Below, piece by piece: positions 8,231-16,761 of a DNA stretch of 64,000 nt; positions within the stretch are counted from its first letter, which is position 1; every line of letters starts with the position of its first letter. Location: contig CABQNT010000004.1 of NCBI GenBank assembly GCA_902465605.1, forward strand, positions 1 to 64,000. The letters are read 5' to 3'. Source of the stretch: Prevotella sp902465605. GTDB taxonomy: Bacteria > Bacteroidota > Bacteroidia > Bacteroidales > Bacteroidaceae. The notes below the pieces were generated by a model. That model saw only the letters and a list, made by a program, of their open reading frames with translations, did not search any database and had not been told where the DNA came from. The translations under genes were made by a program, and so were the position numbers.

Positions 8231-9253
8231 ATGGCAAAAATAATAACCTTAGGCGAAATCATGCTACGCCTCTCACCCATGGGCAACAATCGTTTCTTGC
8301 AAGGTGATGAATTTCGCATCATCCCCGGCGGCGGCGAGGCCAATGTGGCCGTCAGCCTGGCCAACTATGGACACGATGCCTACTTCGTCAGCAAGCTACC
8401 CCAGCACGAGATTGGACAAATAGCTGTCAATGCCTTGCGTCGCTATGGCGTTCATACAAAGTGGATTGCCCGTGGGGGCGACCGTGTTGGACTCTACTAT
8501 GCTGAAACCGGTGCATCGATGAGACCCAGCAAAGTGATTTATGACCGTGCGCATTCGGCCATCGCCGAGGCCACACCAGACGACTTCAACTTTGATGCAA
8601 TCATGGAGGACGCCCAATGGTTTCATTGGAGTGGGATCACACCTGCCATCAGCGACCGGGCTGCCGAGCTGACCAAACAAGCTTGCGAGGCTGCCAAACG
8701 ACACGGTGTGACCGTCTCCGTAGACTTGAATTTCCGCAAGAAACTATGGACATCAGAGAAGGCAATCTCCGTAATGCGACCGCTGATGCAATATGTCGAC
8801 GTGTGTATCGGCAACGAGGAAGACGCTCAACTGTGTCTGGGCTTTAAGCCCGATGCAGACGTGGAGGGGGGCAAGACCGACGCTTCTGGCTATCATACCA
8901 TTTTCAAGCAGATGGCCCAAGAGTTCGGGTTCAAGTATGTGGCCTCTACCCTGCGCGAGTCTTTCTCAGCCACGCACAATGGCTGGAAGGCACTCATCTA
9001 TGACGGAACGCATTTTTACGAAAGCAAACGATATGACATCGAACCCATTATAGACCGCGTAGGCGGCGGCGATTCTTTCTCGGCAGGCCTCATCCACGGG
9101 CTACTCACGAAGGACAACCAGGCAGAAGCCCTGGAGTTCGCCGTGGCAGCTTCGGCCCTGAAGCACACCATTAACGGCGATTTCAACTTGGTTTCCATTG
9201 AAGAAGTAGAAGCCTTGGTGGCAGGTAACGCAAACGGACGAGTACAAAGATAA
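8231..9253 (+). CDS. kdgK: 2-keto-3-deoxygluconate kinase
   Basis: This 340-residue PfkB-family sugar kinase phosphorylates 2-keto-3-deoxygluconate to KDPG. It has the N-terminal substrate-binding GGGEANVAVSLANYG motif (residues 35-49) and the C-terminal ATP/catalytic motif DRVGGGDSFSAGL with the catalytic Asp. The last 44 codons lie within a 166-bp sequence repeated at 11057-11222, just before kdgA. The kinase itself is complete. In an uninterrupted operon kdgA would follow about 21 bp after its stop; here an insert separates them. Confidence 0.95.
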   Translation: MAKIITLGEIMLRLSPMGNNRFLQGDEFRIIPGGGEANVAVSLANYGHDAYFVSKLPQHEIGQIAVNALRRYGVHTKWIARGGDRVGLYYAETGASMRPSKVIYDRAHSAIAEATPDDFNFDAIMEDAQWFHWSGITPAISDRAAELTKQACEAAKRHGVTVSVDLNFRKKLWTSEKAISVMRPLMQYVDVCIGNEEDAQLCLGFKPDADVEGGKTDASGYHTIFKQMAQEFGFKYVASTLRESFSATHNGWKALIYDGTHFYESKRYDIEPIIDRVGGGDSFSAGLIHGLLTKDNQAEALEFAVAASALKHTINGDFNLVSIEEVEALVAGNANGRVQR

Positions 9254-9288
9254 CGACAGTTTATACAGAAAGATATGGCAAAATTTGA
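9123..9288 (+). repeat. Left 166-bp direct repeat flanking the kdgK/kdgA insert
   Basis: This covers the last part of kdgK, the intergenic spacer and the first codons of a kdgA start (ATGGCAAAATTTGA). It is 97 percent identical to 11057-11222, differing at five positions by eye. Four differences fall in the kdgK frame and all are synonymous. After the repeat the kdgA copy here is cut short, reading MAKFELR then stop. Confidence 0.95.
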
Positions 9289-9350
9289 ACTGCGTTAATC
9301 AATCGAAGCAGTGACCAATAGTTCGATAAACAACTAAAAAACTTCAAAAT

Positions 9351-10790
9351 ATGGAATGGAAGGAAAAAGCCATAAAGATATTAAAAGATAGCCTTTATCC
9401 AATTCCTGCGGAGTTAAATGAATTGGATTGGAAAAGTGGCCTTTCTGACAAGACGGAACGACTTTCCCAGCACCTCTCTGCTTTTGCAAATCTGAAAGGT
9501 GGTGGAATTCTCGTGTTTGGCGTAAACAATGATGGTTCTTGCTTTGACCTGCCGAAAGAGGACATAGATAAAATCGTTCAGACGCTTGGGAATATTGCCA
9601 AGAACAATCTTTGCTATTCTATCTCCATAGAACATTCTGTCATGAATTTTGAGGGACACGCATTACTCTTTGTCTATATACCCGAACAGAGCGACAAACC
9701 TGTTTCCTTACGTGGAAAAGACATATATTCTTCCTATCATCGTTCTGCGGGGCAAACAGTTAAAATGTCAAGGAACCAAGTTAAAGCGTTAATTGCGACA
9801 TCTCAAGGTATAACTTTTGAGCAACAGACTGCAAAAGACAATTTAACACAAGAACAAGTGCTTAAACTTCTTAATTACAAAGCGTTATATAGAATGCTTG
9901 ACAAGAATATTCCTCAGTCTACTGACTCTATTATCGAACGACTTTCTGATTATCATCTTTGTAAGAAGACCAGTACAAGCTGGTGTATCACCAACTTGGG
10001 GGCTATTCTCTTTGCGAACCAGCTTCAAGATTTTCCTAATATGGCTGGACATGAAGTTATTGTTCGTAAATACGTTGGAACCAATAATCGTCAGCAAGAA
10101 TTTGAACAGCATGGGGTATATGGATATGCAGTAGGTTTTGAAGGATTGCTGGATTTTATTATGAATAGCACAAGTAGCGAACTAATTGGTGTCAAAAGAG
10201 AAAAGGTACCTACTTATCCCAAGGTAGCAATTAGAGAATTCGTCGCAAATGCTTTGGTTCATCAAGATTTCGGGATTACTGGTATGCCTGTAACTATCGA
10301 AATTTTCTCGAATAGAATCTCTATCACAAATGCCGGCGCTCCGTTAAATGACATTAATCGTCTGATTGACCTTCCTCCGCAGTCAAGAAATGAACAATTA
10401 GCACAAATGTTGTTTACTCTTGGAATATGCGAACGTAGAGGAAGTGGCATTGACCGTGCTATAGCCGCTATAGAGGAAATGATTTTGCCTCCTGTAAAAT
10501 TCACGAAGAGCGAACAACATACAAGAGTCTTTATGTATCCTCAGAAAAGTCTTAAAGAAATGACGAAACAAGAGAAAATATCAGCTTGTTACCAACATGC
10601 ATGTTTAATGTTCGAGGATGGTAATAAAATAAATAACCGATCTGTCAGGGAGAGATTTGAATTATCTAAAAATGATTCCTCGATAGCATCTCGGATCATC
10701 TCGGACACAATGGAGGCAGGATTGATTAAACCTGCCGATATTGAAACTGCATCTAAGAAATACATGACTTATATTCCTTTCTATGGATAA
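9351..10790 (+). CDS. AlbA_2/HATPase_c_4 ATP-binding protein, inserted in operon
   Basis: This 479-residue protein has an N-terminal Schlafen AlbA_2-type domain (about residues 15-150, including SAFANLKGGGILVFGVNNDG) and a GHKL-type ATPase domain. The latter shows FVANALVHQDFG as the N-box with Asn and the ITNAGAPL and RRGSGIDRA segments. The C-terminal region probably holds a winged helix (about residues 400-479). Proteins of this class are often called RecG-like or transcriptional regulators; many lie in accessory or defence regions, but the function is unproven. The gene is visibly more AT-rich than the hexuronate genes around it and sits alone in an insert bounded by 166-bp direct repeats. 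No clear promoter was found in the 62 bp after the left repeat, so read-through from kdgK is likely. Confidence 0.85.
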   Translation: MEWKEKAIKILKDSLYPIPAELNELDWKSGLSDKTERLSQHLSAFANLKGGGILVFGVNNDGSCFDLPKEDIDKIVQTLGNIAKNNLCYSISIEHSVMNFEGHALLFVYIPEQSDKPVSLRGKDIYSSYHRSAGQTVKMSRNQVKALIATSQGITFEQQTAKDNLTQEQVLKLLNYKALYRMLDKNIPQSTDSIIERLSDYHLCKKTSTSWCITNLGAILFANQLQDFPNMAGHEVIVRKYVGTNNRQQEFEQHGVYGYAVGFEGLLDFIMNSTSSELIGVKREKVPTYPKVAIREFVANALVHQDFGITGMPVTIEIFSNRISITNAGAPLNDINRLIDLPPQSRNEQLAQMLFTLGICERRGSGIDRAIAAIEEMILPPVKFTKSEQHTRVFMYPQKSLKEMTKQEKISACYQHACLMFEDGNKINNRSVRERFELSKNDSSIASRIISDTMEAGLIKPADIETASKKYMTYIPFYG

Positions 10791-10906
10791 TCTTATTTGC
10801 AGAGTAAATCCTAAAGATGTGTAAGTAGTTGATAATCAATAGACCCATATTTGCAAGATTGATTACATTCAGGGGCGCACGATCATTAAACAAACAACAT
10901 ATAAGT

Positions 10907-11095
10907 ATGATTGAAATTGTGATGAACGACATAGAACCAGCGACGCTCAGAACATTGAACAATGAGCAGCGCAGCCTACTGCGGAATGTGATGAAATACA
11001 CCTTCCGCAATGTCAGCGTAACCGAAATCGAACAGCCGAACACCCAAGTATCTAACCAGAAGCCCTGGAGTTCGCCGTGGCAGCTTCGGCCCTGA
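10907..11095 (+). CDS. Small unrecognised ORF entering the right repeat
   Basis: An ATG at 10907 opens a frame starting MIEIVMNDIEPATLRTL that runs 62 codons and ends inside the right direct repeat. The first 50 residues lie in insert-specific sequence with composition closer to the operon genes than to the AlbA_2 gene. It may be the front of a gene cut by the recombination that placed the repeat. I recognise no family, and it may not be expressed. Confidence 0.3.
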   Translation: MIEIVMNDIEPATLRTLNNEQRSLLRNVMKYTFRNVSVTEIEQPNTQVSNQKPWSSPWQLRP

Positions 11096-11222
11096 AGCAC
11101 ACCATCAACGGCGATTTCAACCTGGTTTCCATCGAAGAAGTAGAGGCCTTGGTGGCAGGTAACGCAAACGGACGAGTACAAAGATAACGATAGTTTATAC
11201 AGAAAGATATGGCAAAATTTGA
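11057..11222 (+). repeat. Right 166-bp direct repeat flanking the kdgK/kdgA insert
   Basis: A second copy of the kdgK 3' end, spacer and kdgA start. It supplies the native-looking upstream region and first codons of the intact kdgA. Its kdgK codons differ from the first copy only by synonymous changes, pointing to origin from another functional kdgK allele. Confidence 0.95.
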
Positions 11223-11889
11223 TAAATTAGCAGTTCTCAACAAGATTCACGACACCGGCATGATTCCGGTATACTACCAACGGGATGTTGAAACCGCCAA
11301 AAAAGTATTGAAAGCCTGCTATGACGGCGGCGTGCGTGTTTTCGAATTCACCAACCGTGGTGATTTCGCACACGAAGTATTTGGACAACTGGTTAAATGG
11401 GCAAACATTGAATGTCCCGAACTGGCGCTTGGTGCAGGAAGCATCGTCGATGCCGCCACCGCAGCGCTGTACATCCAACTGGGTGCCAATTTCATCGTGG
11501 GACCCCTGCTCAACCCCGAAATCAGCAAGGTGTGTAACCGGCGGGCCATCCCTTACTGCCCTGGCTGCGGCACGGTGAGCGAGGTGGGTACGGCGCAAGA
11601 ACTGGGAGCAGAGCTGGTCAAGCTCTTCCCCGGAGACGTGTATACCCCAAAAGTGGTCAAAGCCTTACTGGCACCCTGTCCATGGTCTAAGATCATGGTC
11701 ACCGGAGGCGTGGCACCTACACGCGAGAACCTAACCGAATGGTTCCAAGCTGGTGCGTTCTGTGTTGGCATGGGCTCAAAACTCTTCCCTGCTGACAAAA
11801 TTGCAACAGGTCGTTGGACTGACATCACCAACCGATGTCAGGAATGCCTGGAAATCATCAAAGAAGCAAAAAATACGCTGAAGCCATAA
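11209..11889 (+). CDS. kdgA: KDPG aldolase (2-dehydro-3-deoxyphosphogluconate aldolase)
   Basis: This 226-residue class I aldolase cleaves KDPG to pyruvate and glyceraldehyde-3-phosphate, the last step of the pathway encoded upstream. The N-terminal GMIPVYYQRDVETAKKV, the VFEFTNRG segment with the conserved Glu position, GPLLNPEI, the Schiff-base lysine in LVKLFPGD and the phosphate-binding VTGGVAPTREN are all visible. The first codons come from the right direct repeat. The insert leaves it about 2 kb from kdgK, so expression depends on read-through or a promoter in the insert. Confidence 0.93.
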   Translation: MAKFDKLAVLNKIHDTGMIPVYYQRDVETAKKVLKACYDGGVRVFEFTNRGDFAHEVFGQLVKWANIECPELALGAGSIVDAATAALYIQLGANFIVGPLLNPEISKVCNRRAIPYCPGCGTVSEVGTAQELGAELVKLFPGDVYTPKVVKALLAPCPWSKIMVTGGVAPTRENLTEWFQAGAFCVGMGSKLFPADKIATGRWTDITNRCQECLEIIKEAKNTLKP

Positions 11890-11899
11890 ATCACAAGAT

Positions 11900-12757
11900 A
11901 TGAACCTGAAGATTTTTAGAATGTTCCTCATTGGATGCGTAGTGGCATGCCTTGCCGCCTGCAGCGACACTTTTGAGGAAGGCGACCCTACACCACCAGA
12001 GATTTCTGTAACCGAGGAGGTAACAACAGACCAGCTCACATTTACGTTTGACGTAATCAAATGCAAGGGCAAGTTCACGGTAGAAAGTGTGGACACCCAA
12101 TGGCCTACTGCACCCAAAATCACGATTGAAGACCACCATGTGACAGTAGAACTCATCGCTGACTATACCTTTCTGAAGGTTACGGACGAGAGTGGATTGT
12201 CACAACACATCAAAATAAAATCCACACACCCTGACTTAATTCCCACTACCTACGACCTGAACCTATCGTATGGGGTGAGACAGAGATATCCAAGCCTCAA
12301 GTTCGGAACAGGAAAGATAAAGATACTGCGTAGCAACCAGGAAAATGGTGTGGCTAAAGTCGGCATCGACCCAGATGGCGTGCTGGTCATCGAAAGCATC
12401 AAGCCGGGAAGACATTCATTCGAGCTCGCCGACACCCGAGGTATCGTCCGCTACGTCATCGTGGACGTCAACAAAGGCTGGGACGTTACTGGCAGCTCTC
12501 TTGAGGTAGAATGTCAACAAGGCGAACTACTGGATTTCTTAATCAAATATGGTAACGGTGGATGGAAACTGGTGTCGGCAGCTGTTGAAACACCTTTCAA
12601 TGTCCTGGTAGCAAAAGGAACAAATGGCGACAGCACTTATCTATACGATTGGCTACAACTAAGCATTCCAATGGATGCCTCAGGACAATTAATCTACAAA
12701 CTTGAAAACAGCGATGGCCTGCATGTTACCATCACCGTGAGCGTGAAAGAAAGTTAG
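11900..12757 (+). CDS. Putative lipoprotein downstream of kdgA
   Basis: This 285-residue protein has a signal peptide ending in the lipobox CLAAC (Cys 21) followed by SDTFEEGD, an acidic stretch typical of surface-exposed Bacteroidetes lipoproteins. The rest is predicted to be mostly beta structure with no motif that I recognise. It starts 10 bp after the kdgA stop and so is probably the last gene of the hexuronate operon. A role in binding uronate-containing material at the surface is possible from context only. Confidence 0.7.
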   Translation: MNLKIFRMFLIGCVVACLAACSDTFEEGDPTPPEISVTEEVTTDQLTFTFDVIKCKGKFTVESVDTQWPTAPKITIEDHHVTVELIADYTFLKVTDESGLSQHIKIKSTHPDLIPTTYDLNLSYGVRQRYPSLKFGTGKIKILRSNQENGVAKVGIDPDGVLVIESIKPGRHSFELADTRGIVRYVIVDVNKGWDVTGSSLEVECQQGELLDFLIKYGNGGWKLVSAAVETPFNVLVAKGTNGDSTYLYDWLQLSIPMDASGQLIYKLENSDGLHVTITVSVKES

Positions 12758-12953
12758 ACGGGTACTGACTAGTCGTGATTCTTCACATTCCACCAACCCT
12801 GAATAGGGATGGTGCATGAGGTGCGTTATTGATAAACCAAGTTTCAAAATTCAATTTTAAATCTGCGGCATACTGGATGAGTTGCCGGAGGAAGAAGAGT
12901 AAGCTCAAAGTCGCCAGCCCATATCTATTATATGGACTGATGGCTTGCCTATG

Positions 12954-13349
12954 TTACGAATTTGGTCGTTTGGGTGCAGATGGTTGTCTGTAAAGTTTTT
13001 CTTCCGGCTCTGTCGGAAGAGCCAATGGAAGTGAGAATCTGATGCGACTGGTCGATGAACTTGTATTCTCGCAACTTCCTTTGCCTCCAACATTGAGAAC
13101 TGTCAGAATTTCGACTTTCCCACGGCCTTCTTTCGTTTCTGTGTTTTGTACGTTTATAGCTACATCAAATTCCACATCCGTGACATAGTGTTGTCTGCCA
13201 TCCTTATCAACTGTGCCTTGAAATGTCTTGTTGGTTTGGAAATTAGCCGAAGCCACAAAAGCCGTTTTCTCCCATAAAGCCACATTAGCTTCATCTATCC
13301 CTTCTACTACCTGCACAATAGTTTCCTTCACAAATTCTTTTAGTTCCAT
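12954..13349 (-). CDS. Trypco2-like small protein in the R-M operon
   Basis: This 131-residue protein starts MELKEFVKETIVQVVEGI. It has a middle part of alternating strands (VTDVEFDVAINVQ, VEILTVLNVGGKG) and a final RIRFSLPLALP strand. This pattern resembles the trypco2 domain (trypsin-co-occurring domain 2), a small domain known from NTP-dependent bacterial conflict systems. The similarity is by eye and needs a profile search. It begins 11 bp after the stop of the restriction endonuclease gene and is probably its co-transcribed third gene. The last 20 residues (TEPEEKLYRQPSAPKRPNS) look like an unstructured tail. Confidence 0.6.
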   Translation of the reverse strand: MELKEFVKETIVQVVEGIDEANVALWEKTAFVASANFQTNKTFQGTVDKDGRQHYVTDVEFDVAINVQNTETKEGRGKVEILTVLNVGGKGSCENTSSSTSRIRFSLPLALPTEPEEKLYRQPSAPKRPNS

Positions 13350-13360
13350 TATATGCGTAT

Positions 13361-14305
13361 TTATTTGTTTGTTGTTTTTCTTGGTCCCATGAATTTATCG
13401 CCATTCAGGTGTATCATATGGTCTGGCATATCTGCAACCCATACTTCTGTTTCCCATGCCAGCTGTTCGGAAAATCGTTTATATTTTGCAAAATCAAGAA
13501 ATGCTGTAACAAAGATTTTTCCCGACTTCACTCCCTCAGTCATTTGGATTATATCTCTTACTCTTTCTGAACTCATAGGGCCAACAGAATCCACTGCCTC
13601 AATAAAGTACAGCCAATCTTTATCTTCCCGATACAGAACAACATCTGGCATTTTATCATGAAGCGTTATTGCAAATCCTAACTTCTCAAGTTTTTCCTCA
13701 TTTTTTACCATGTCTTTATGTGTGGTATCGCCCACATAAAGACATTCTGAATTAGGGGCAAACCGAGGAGCGAACTCTTCCAAAATAGCCTTTTGCAATC
13801 GGTTATGGGAACCTGGGCTAAATGTGTAGTCCATTTCGTTTATCCTCACAGGCATTTTGCGCATGATCTTCTTAGACGCATAAATATCTATCAGCCTTGC
13901 GTGATGCTCCAAAAATTTTCTTAATGCTTGATTCTCTGAATTATCCTCCTTCGTTTTTTTAGTTTCCTGAATAACTTTCAGAAACTCATCTGTCAACCTA
14001 TACTTATAGTTAGGACTATTGGTGGCCTTGCCATTATCTTCTATCAATGCCGCAGCCCTAAAGTGGTGCATGGCTTGCTTACGGAAAGTTTCTCTTGAGT
14101 TTTCTGCATACTTGGCTCTATAATAGGTATTGATGAATGCAATTACATCATGTATTCTAACCCAGTTATTCGTTGCACCAGCAAAACTACCAATCTCTTT
14201 CAAATTGGCCATGGCCAATATTGTCAGGGCGCATAAGTCAGATTGCTGGGCTGACGGCATACCAATGTCAGCCAGCAGACTCTTTATCTTTGTCAGTTTA
14301 TCCAT
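13361..14305 (-). CDS. BsuBI/PstI-type type II restriction endonuclease
   Basis: This 314-residue protein has an N-terminal winged-helix-like region and the C-terminal nuclease domain of the BsuBI/PstI family. Family blocks visible are FSPGSHNRLQKAILEEFAPR, LYVGDTTHKD, KMPDVVLY...WLYFIEAVDSVGPMS, VTAFLDF and WETEVWVADMPDHMIHLNGD. The Asp of PDVV and the Glu of IEAV are the likely metal ligands. Members cut CTGCAG; specificity here is inferred from family. The gene overlaps the 3' end of the methyltransferase gene by 13 bp, showing coupled expression with the protective enzyme translated first. Confidence 0.93.
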   Translation of the reverse strand: MDKLTKIKSLLADIGMPSAQQSDLCALTILAMANLKEIGSFAGATNNWVRIHDVIAFINTYYRAKYAENSRETFRKQAMHHFRAAALIEDNGKATNSPNYKYRLTDEFLKVIQETKKTKEDNSENQALRKFLEHHARLIDIYASKKIMRKMPVRINEMDYTFSPGSHNRLQKAILEEFAPRFAPNSECLYVGDTTHKDMVKNEEKLEKLGFAITLHDKMPDVVLYREDKDWLYFIEAVDSVGPMSSERVRDIIQMTEGVKSGKIFVTAFLDFAKYKRFSEQLAWETEVWVADMPDHMIHLNGDKFMGPRKTTNK

Positions 14306-15762
14306 TTTCTTAGGATGCTGTCACATACAGCTTGGCTTAAATCTGTTCCTTGCAACTCTTTCCCCATCTTGCAAATAGTTTCTTTGGAAGGAACAGGCAT
14401 ATTGTTTATTTCTGTAGAGTTGACCTGTGTTGAGCCATTCAGTATTCTGTAGTACTTGTCATAGATAGTAGAGTTGAGCAGCACATACAGTCCATAGGCT
14501 TCCTCCTGCGAGCCACATTTGATATAGTTCAGCTTGTTCTGTGTGCTTATATACTTGTACTCTGGATAATCGGAGGATAAATATATACCACATTGTAATC
14601 GTCTTTTTTCCTCCTTAGCCGTAAAGCGTTTTACAAACAGGTAGTTTGTGTTCTCTTGCAAATAGCCCATATGGTCAGTATCGATGAATTCATGCTCCTT
14701 CCCAACAGGCCACACAACCCGTCCATCCTTTATGTGCTGCGAATAGAAAAGTGGGCAGGTATCATCCGAAGGTTCGTTTCTCAAAACTTCTCTGGTACGA
14801 AAGTCCACAATAATCCCAGTTTTCATGCGTAAGTTGTCAGAAACAAGAGTGAATGGTAGTTTTCCAAGTGTGGAAAGAACTTTCGCTTCTTGTTCATTGG
14901 TAACTAAATAGACATAGCCATTATTGCTGACAATGGTGTCATAATCAACATCAATATACCTCAAGTCAGAGAACTCCGATGTTTCAGATGAAGAAATCCT
15001 TATCTTCAACGGTCTTATGTTGTCTTTCCTCACCTTGATAATCATGGTTTCCTGTAAGACGGTTTCACCATCAAAGACTTTATCTCTGCTTCCGAAAATA
15101 TGGATGTCGGTTATCACGCAATGTGACAACATGTATTTTCTGAAACGGTCAAAGTATGCTCCCGAAGTCCACGATCGAGGGATGACATAGACAAGTTCTC
15201 CACCCTCTTTGAGGTTATGGATTCCCATAGCCCAAAACAAGAAATACAAATTAGGAGCACCATAGCATACTTCTTCCATGTGTGTAGCTTCCAATGCGTC
15301 CTTTGGTATTTTCTTATAGGGTGGATTGCCTATAATCAAATCATAGGTTTCACGCTCGCTTTGCTCGAAAAAGGAAGCACTATGCCCAAAATCTTGAGAA
15401 GTAATGTAATTCTCGCCACGAATTTCAAATGTGAAGTCATGGTCTTTTATAGAAGCAAGATTCTGGGCAAGAACTCCGAGGACTTTCTCGTCATTTTCAT
15501 AGCATACAAGCTCGACGGAACCAGTATAGCCAACTTTGCGGATTCTACCCAATAAAGCCACAGACAATATACCACTACCTGCACCGGCATCAAGAACTCT
15601 CAAAGATTTCTTTTCCATGTCTATATGAAACATGGAAGCCATGAATACAGCAATTGATTCCGAAGTGAAGAACTGGCCATATTTCTTTCTGTCAGCTTTG
15701 GTGTTGGAGCTGATAAAAGATGATGTTCTGTATATGGTTTCTCTTAAAGGTGACATAAGCAT
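14293..15762 (-). CDS. Type II N6-adenine DNA methyltransferase (PstI/BsuBI-like)
   Basis: This 489-residue methyltransferase has the SAM-binding motif VLDAGAGSGILS (around residues 54-65) and the catalytic NPPY in LIIGNPPYKKIP. N-terminal motif X includes KKYGQFFTSESIAVFM. The C-terminal half is the target-recognition region. This is a gamma-class N6-adenine enzyme that protects the site cut by the overlapping endonuclease. ATGs at 15762 and 15756 are both possible starts. The gene follows a decayed resolvase reading in the same direction. Confidence 0.93.
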   Translation of the reverse strand: MLMSPLRETIYRTSSFISSNTKADRKKYGQFFTSESIAVFMASMFHIDMEKKSLRVLDAGAGSGILSVALLGRIRKVGYTGSVELVCYENDEKVLGVLAQNLASIKDHDFTFEIRGENYITSQDFGHSASFFEQSERETYDLIIGNPPYKKIPKDALEATHMEEVCYGAPNLYFLFWAMGIHNLKEGGELVYVIPRSWTSGAYFDRFRKYMLSHCVITDIHIFGSRDKVFDGETVLQETMIIKVRKDNIRPLKIRISSSETSEFSDLRYIDVDYDTIVSNNGYVYLVTNEQEAKVLSTLGKLPFTLVSDNLRMKTGIIVDFRTREVLRNEPSDDTCPLFYSQHIKDGRVVWPVGKEHEFIDTDHMGYLQENTNYLFVKRFTAKEEKRRLQCGIYLSSDYPEYKYISTQNKLNYIKCGSQEEAYGLYVLLNSTIYDKYYRILNGSTQVNSTEINNMPVPSKETICKMGKELQGTDLSQAVCDSILRKWIN

Positions 15763-15774
15763 AATTTTCGATTC

Positions 15775-16047
15775 AATTTAATACTTTTCAGGGCTATGCC
15801 TCGATTACGTAAGTCTTTGAATATCTCCAGCTACTTTATGAGTAATCGCCCTAAACGGTCGAATTTATACACCACCAACATATCGCCGCCACGCAGATAA
15901 AACAAGGATTTTTCAGTTCTGGGTGATGACGAATGCCAGACATCCTTTCTTGGAAAATAGTTTTACGACCTTTCTACCTTAAAGCTGCGAGTTGCATGTC
16001 AAGATGTGTTCCCTGTCTGGTACTCTTGTATTGCCTATAGTTCCCAT
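15775..16047 (-). pseudogene. Decayed serine recombinase (resolvase/invertase) gene
   Basis: Minus-strand translation in shifting frames rebuilds the N-terminal catalytic domain of a resolvase. It starts MGTIGNTRVPDREH, then after a frameshift LDMQLAALR, stop, KGRKTIFQERMSGIRHHPELK, another frameshift, LRGGDMLVVYKFDRLGRLLIK, stop, LEIFKDLRNRGIALKS. The family signatures are IGxxRV, the ...QERMSG... stretch and the arginine-rich YKFDRLGR. At least two frameshifts and two stops make it dead. No C-terminal helix-turn-helix is left. It suggests that the R-M block arrived on or was captured by a mobile element. Confidence 0.85.
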
Positions 16048-16076
16048 CTGCTAATATTTCGATTATTATTCCTTTG

Positions 16077-16084
16077 CAAATATA
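16077..16084 (-). promoter_or_regulatory. Promoter -7 element before the resolvase remnant
   Basis: The minus strand reads TATATTTG, about 30 bp upstream of the old resolvase start. It may now drive the methyltransferase-endonuclease operon, which lies just beyond the remnant. From here to 16302 no gene was seen. Confidence 0.5.
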
Positions 16085-16302
16085 CATAAAATCAAACTTA
16101 AAAACAAGCGGTATAGGCATTTTTTCAGGGGAAATGCGAATACAATTTTACAGAATCAGAACTTTTAAAAATTCGAGCTATAATAAATCCTATCATATCG
16201 GGAAATAGGTCAGTTCCAATCTTAATTAGTTTCATGGCAAAGGTTATAAATAAAGGGAGATAGGTGCATAACAATAAGGCAGGTTTTCACATACTTTTTT
16301 AC

Positions 16303-16761
16303 TTATTCACCTTTATGCTTTTCAGTTTCTTCTAATATTTTTTCTTCAATATCCACATTCAGTTTGTGAATTCGCTGGAAATTATACACCTCATATATTA
16401 AAGAAATTGTTGTCGTACAAATTCCAATCATAATCACATTTAATTTAACAGTAGATATTGAAAATTCGGCTATTTTTTTGTACATAAGTATTGAACACAT
16501 AAAGATCAGGGAGGTCACAATAAAGTCAACAACAAATAAATGAATTGTATTATTGATGGATGAACGAATCCTGTTTCGAATACTTTTGTTGCGTATTTGA
16601 GAAAGATTGAAGGAGACTAATAGACTCATTCCAATTGAAAAGACTATGCCTAATATCGTGAATAGCGTTTGGAGTACACTATCACTGCTATTTACCCCTG
16701 CAGTAGACAAACAAAGAGAAAGAGCTACCGCTAATATAAGTCTTGTAATTAATTTAGACAT
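16303..16761 (-). CDS. Four-helix membrane protein of an unrecognised two-gene system
   Basis: This 152-residue protein is almost entirely membrane. Four hydrophobic segments lie at about residues 5-23, 31-52, 74-93 and 103-124, with a basic loop (RNKSIRNRIRSS) between helices 2 and 3. A charged C-terminal tail is predicted to be helical (NVDIEEKILEETEKHKGE). Its start overlaps the end of the upstream gene by 8 bp, so the two are made together. A small four-helix membrane partner after a soluble protein is the layout of lambda RexA-RexB and resembles the Kiwa pair, but I see no convincing sequence signature of either. Its place beside restriction-modification genes suggests a defence or abortive-infection role, as inference. 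Confidence 0.6.
   Translation of the reverse strand: MSKLITRLILAVALSLCLSTAGVNSSDSVLQTLFTILGIVFSIGMSLLVSFNLSQIRNKSIRNRIRSSINNTIHLFVVDFIVTSLIFMCSILMYKKIAEFSISTVKLNVIMIGICTTTISLIYEVYNFQRIHKLNVDIEEKILEETEKHKGE

Noticed and set aside
12758..12953. Possible short coding tail (ILDELPEEEE-like) after the lipoprotein gene
   Set aside because: It is too short, with no start or family pattern. I see nothing else that I can support in this spacer.
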